The notes under the pieces: model-generated
What the model was told of the DNA's origin: nothing
What the model saw: the letters and a program-made list of their open reading frames with translations, nothing else
The model's database searches: none
From: Planctomycetaceae bacterium
Lineage (GTDB): Bacteria; Planctomycetota; Planctomycetia; Pirellulales; Pirellulaceae
Reading direction: 5' to 3'
Length of the DNA stretch: 7,037 bases
Assembly: GCA_007695205.1 (NCBI GenBank)
Contig: REEF01000218.1
Span: 1-7,037 of the forward strand
Shown: in pieces, positions 7,011-7,037 of the stretch
Numbering within the stretch: position 1 is the first letter of the stretch
How the letters are laid out: the number at the start of each line of letters is the position of its first letter
Translations under genes and position numbers: made by a program

Positions 7011-7037
7011 AAGATGCACGCACGGTGCGCGCATCTT
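7011..7037 (+). terminator. Strong hairpin after the MFS gene, probable operon terminator cut by the window end
   Basis: Starting 13 bases past the stop codon, AAGATGC (7011-7017) pairs perfectly with GCATCTT (7031-7037). The inner bases continue the stem after one A-C mismatch (7018/7030), giving about 11-12 pairs and a very short loop. The right arm ends in CTT at the last base of the window, so a following T-tract, if any, lies outside. The A-rich left arm and T-rich right end are typical of intrinsic terminators. Confidence 0.6.

Overview
This 7-kb GC-rich window looks like ordinary chromosomal DNA from a member of the Planctomycetota, most likely a Pirellulaceae/Rhodopirellula-type organism. 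That assignment is inferred from gene content and style: a secreted DUF6807 ('PmoA-like') protein, a Pirellulaceae-like RlmI-family methyltransferase, and short hairpin-forming GC-rich intergenic repeats. No 16S or other phylogenetic marker is present to prove it. There are five convincing protein-coding genes and no tRNA, rRNA, CRISPR array, insertion sequence or phage gene.

Layout. Positions 1-137 are non-coding. They hold two perfect tandem copies of a 38-bp unit, each able to fold into a 12-bp hairpin, followed by a separate 9-bp stem-loop just beyond the stop codon of the first gene. Positions 138-1859 (minus strand) encode a polytopic membrane protein with the Nramp/SLC11 architecture, but the residues that coordinate the metal in classical Nramps are replaced, and it carries an acidic repeat-bearing tail. 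A 186-bp divergent intergenic region (1860-2045) separates it from a plus-strand run of four closely packed genes. These encode an exported DUF6807 protein (2046-3308), an RlmI-type SAM-dependent rRNA methyltransferase (3347-4585), the porphobilinogen synthase HemB (4617-5624) and an MFS-like membrane transporter (5615-6997). The gaps are 38 bp, 31 bp and a 10-bp overlap. A strong hairpin, cut by the window edge, follows the last gene and probably ends the transcript.

How the genes fit together. The spacing suggests the four plus-strand genes are co-transcribed and that hemB and the MFS gene are translationally coupled. HemB makes porphobilinogen for haem and other tetrapyrroles, and its metal site is of the aspartate-rich, zinc-independent type. 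RlmI is ribosome maintenance. The roles of the DUF6807 protein and the MFS protein are not known from sequence, and I see no single pathway joining all four. I found no clear novel defence, mobile or secretion system here. The points most worth a second look are the Nramp-like protein with a rewritten metal site, the tandem hairpin repeats, and the transporter overlapping hemB.
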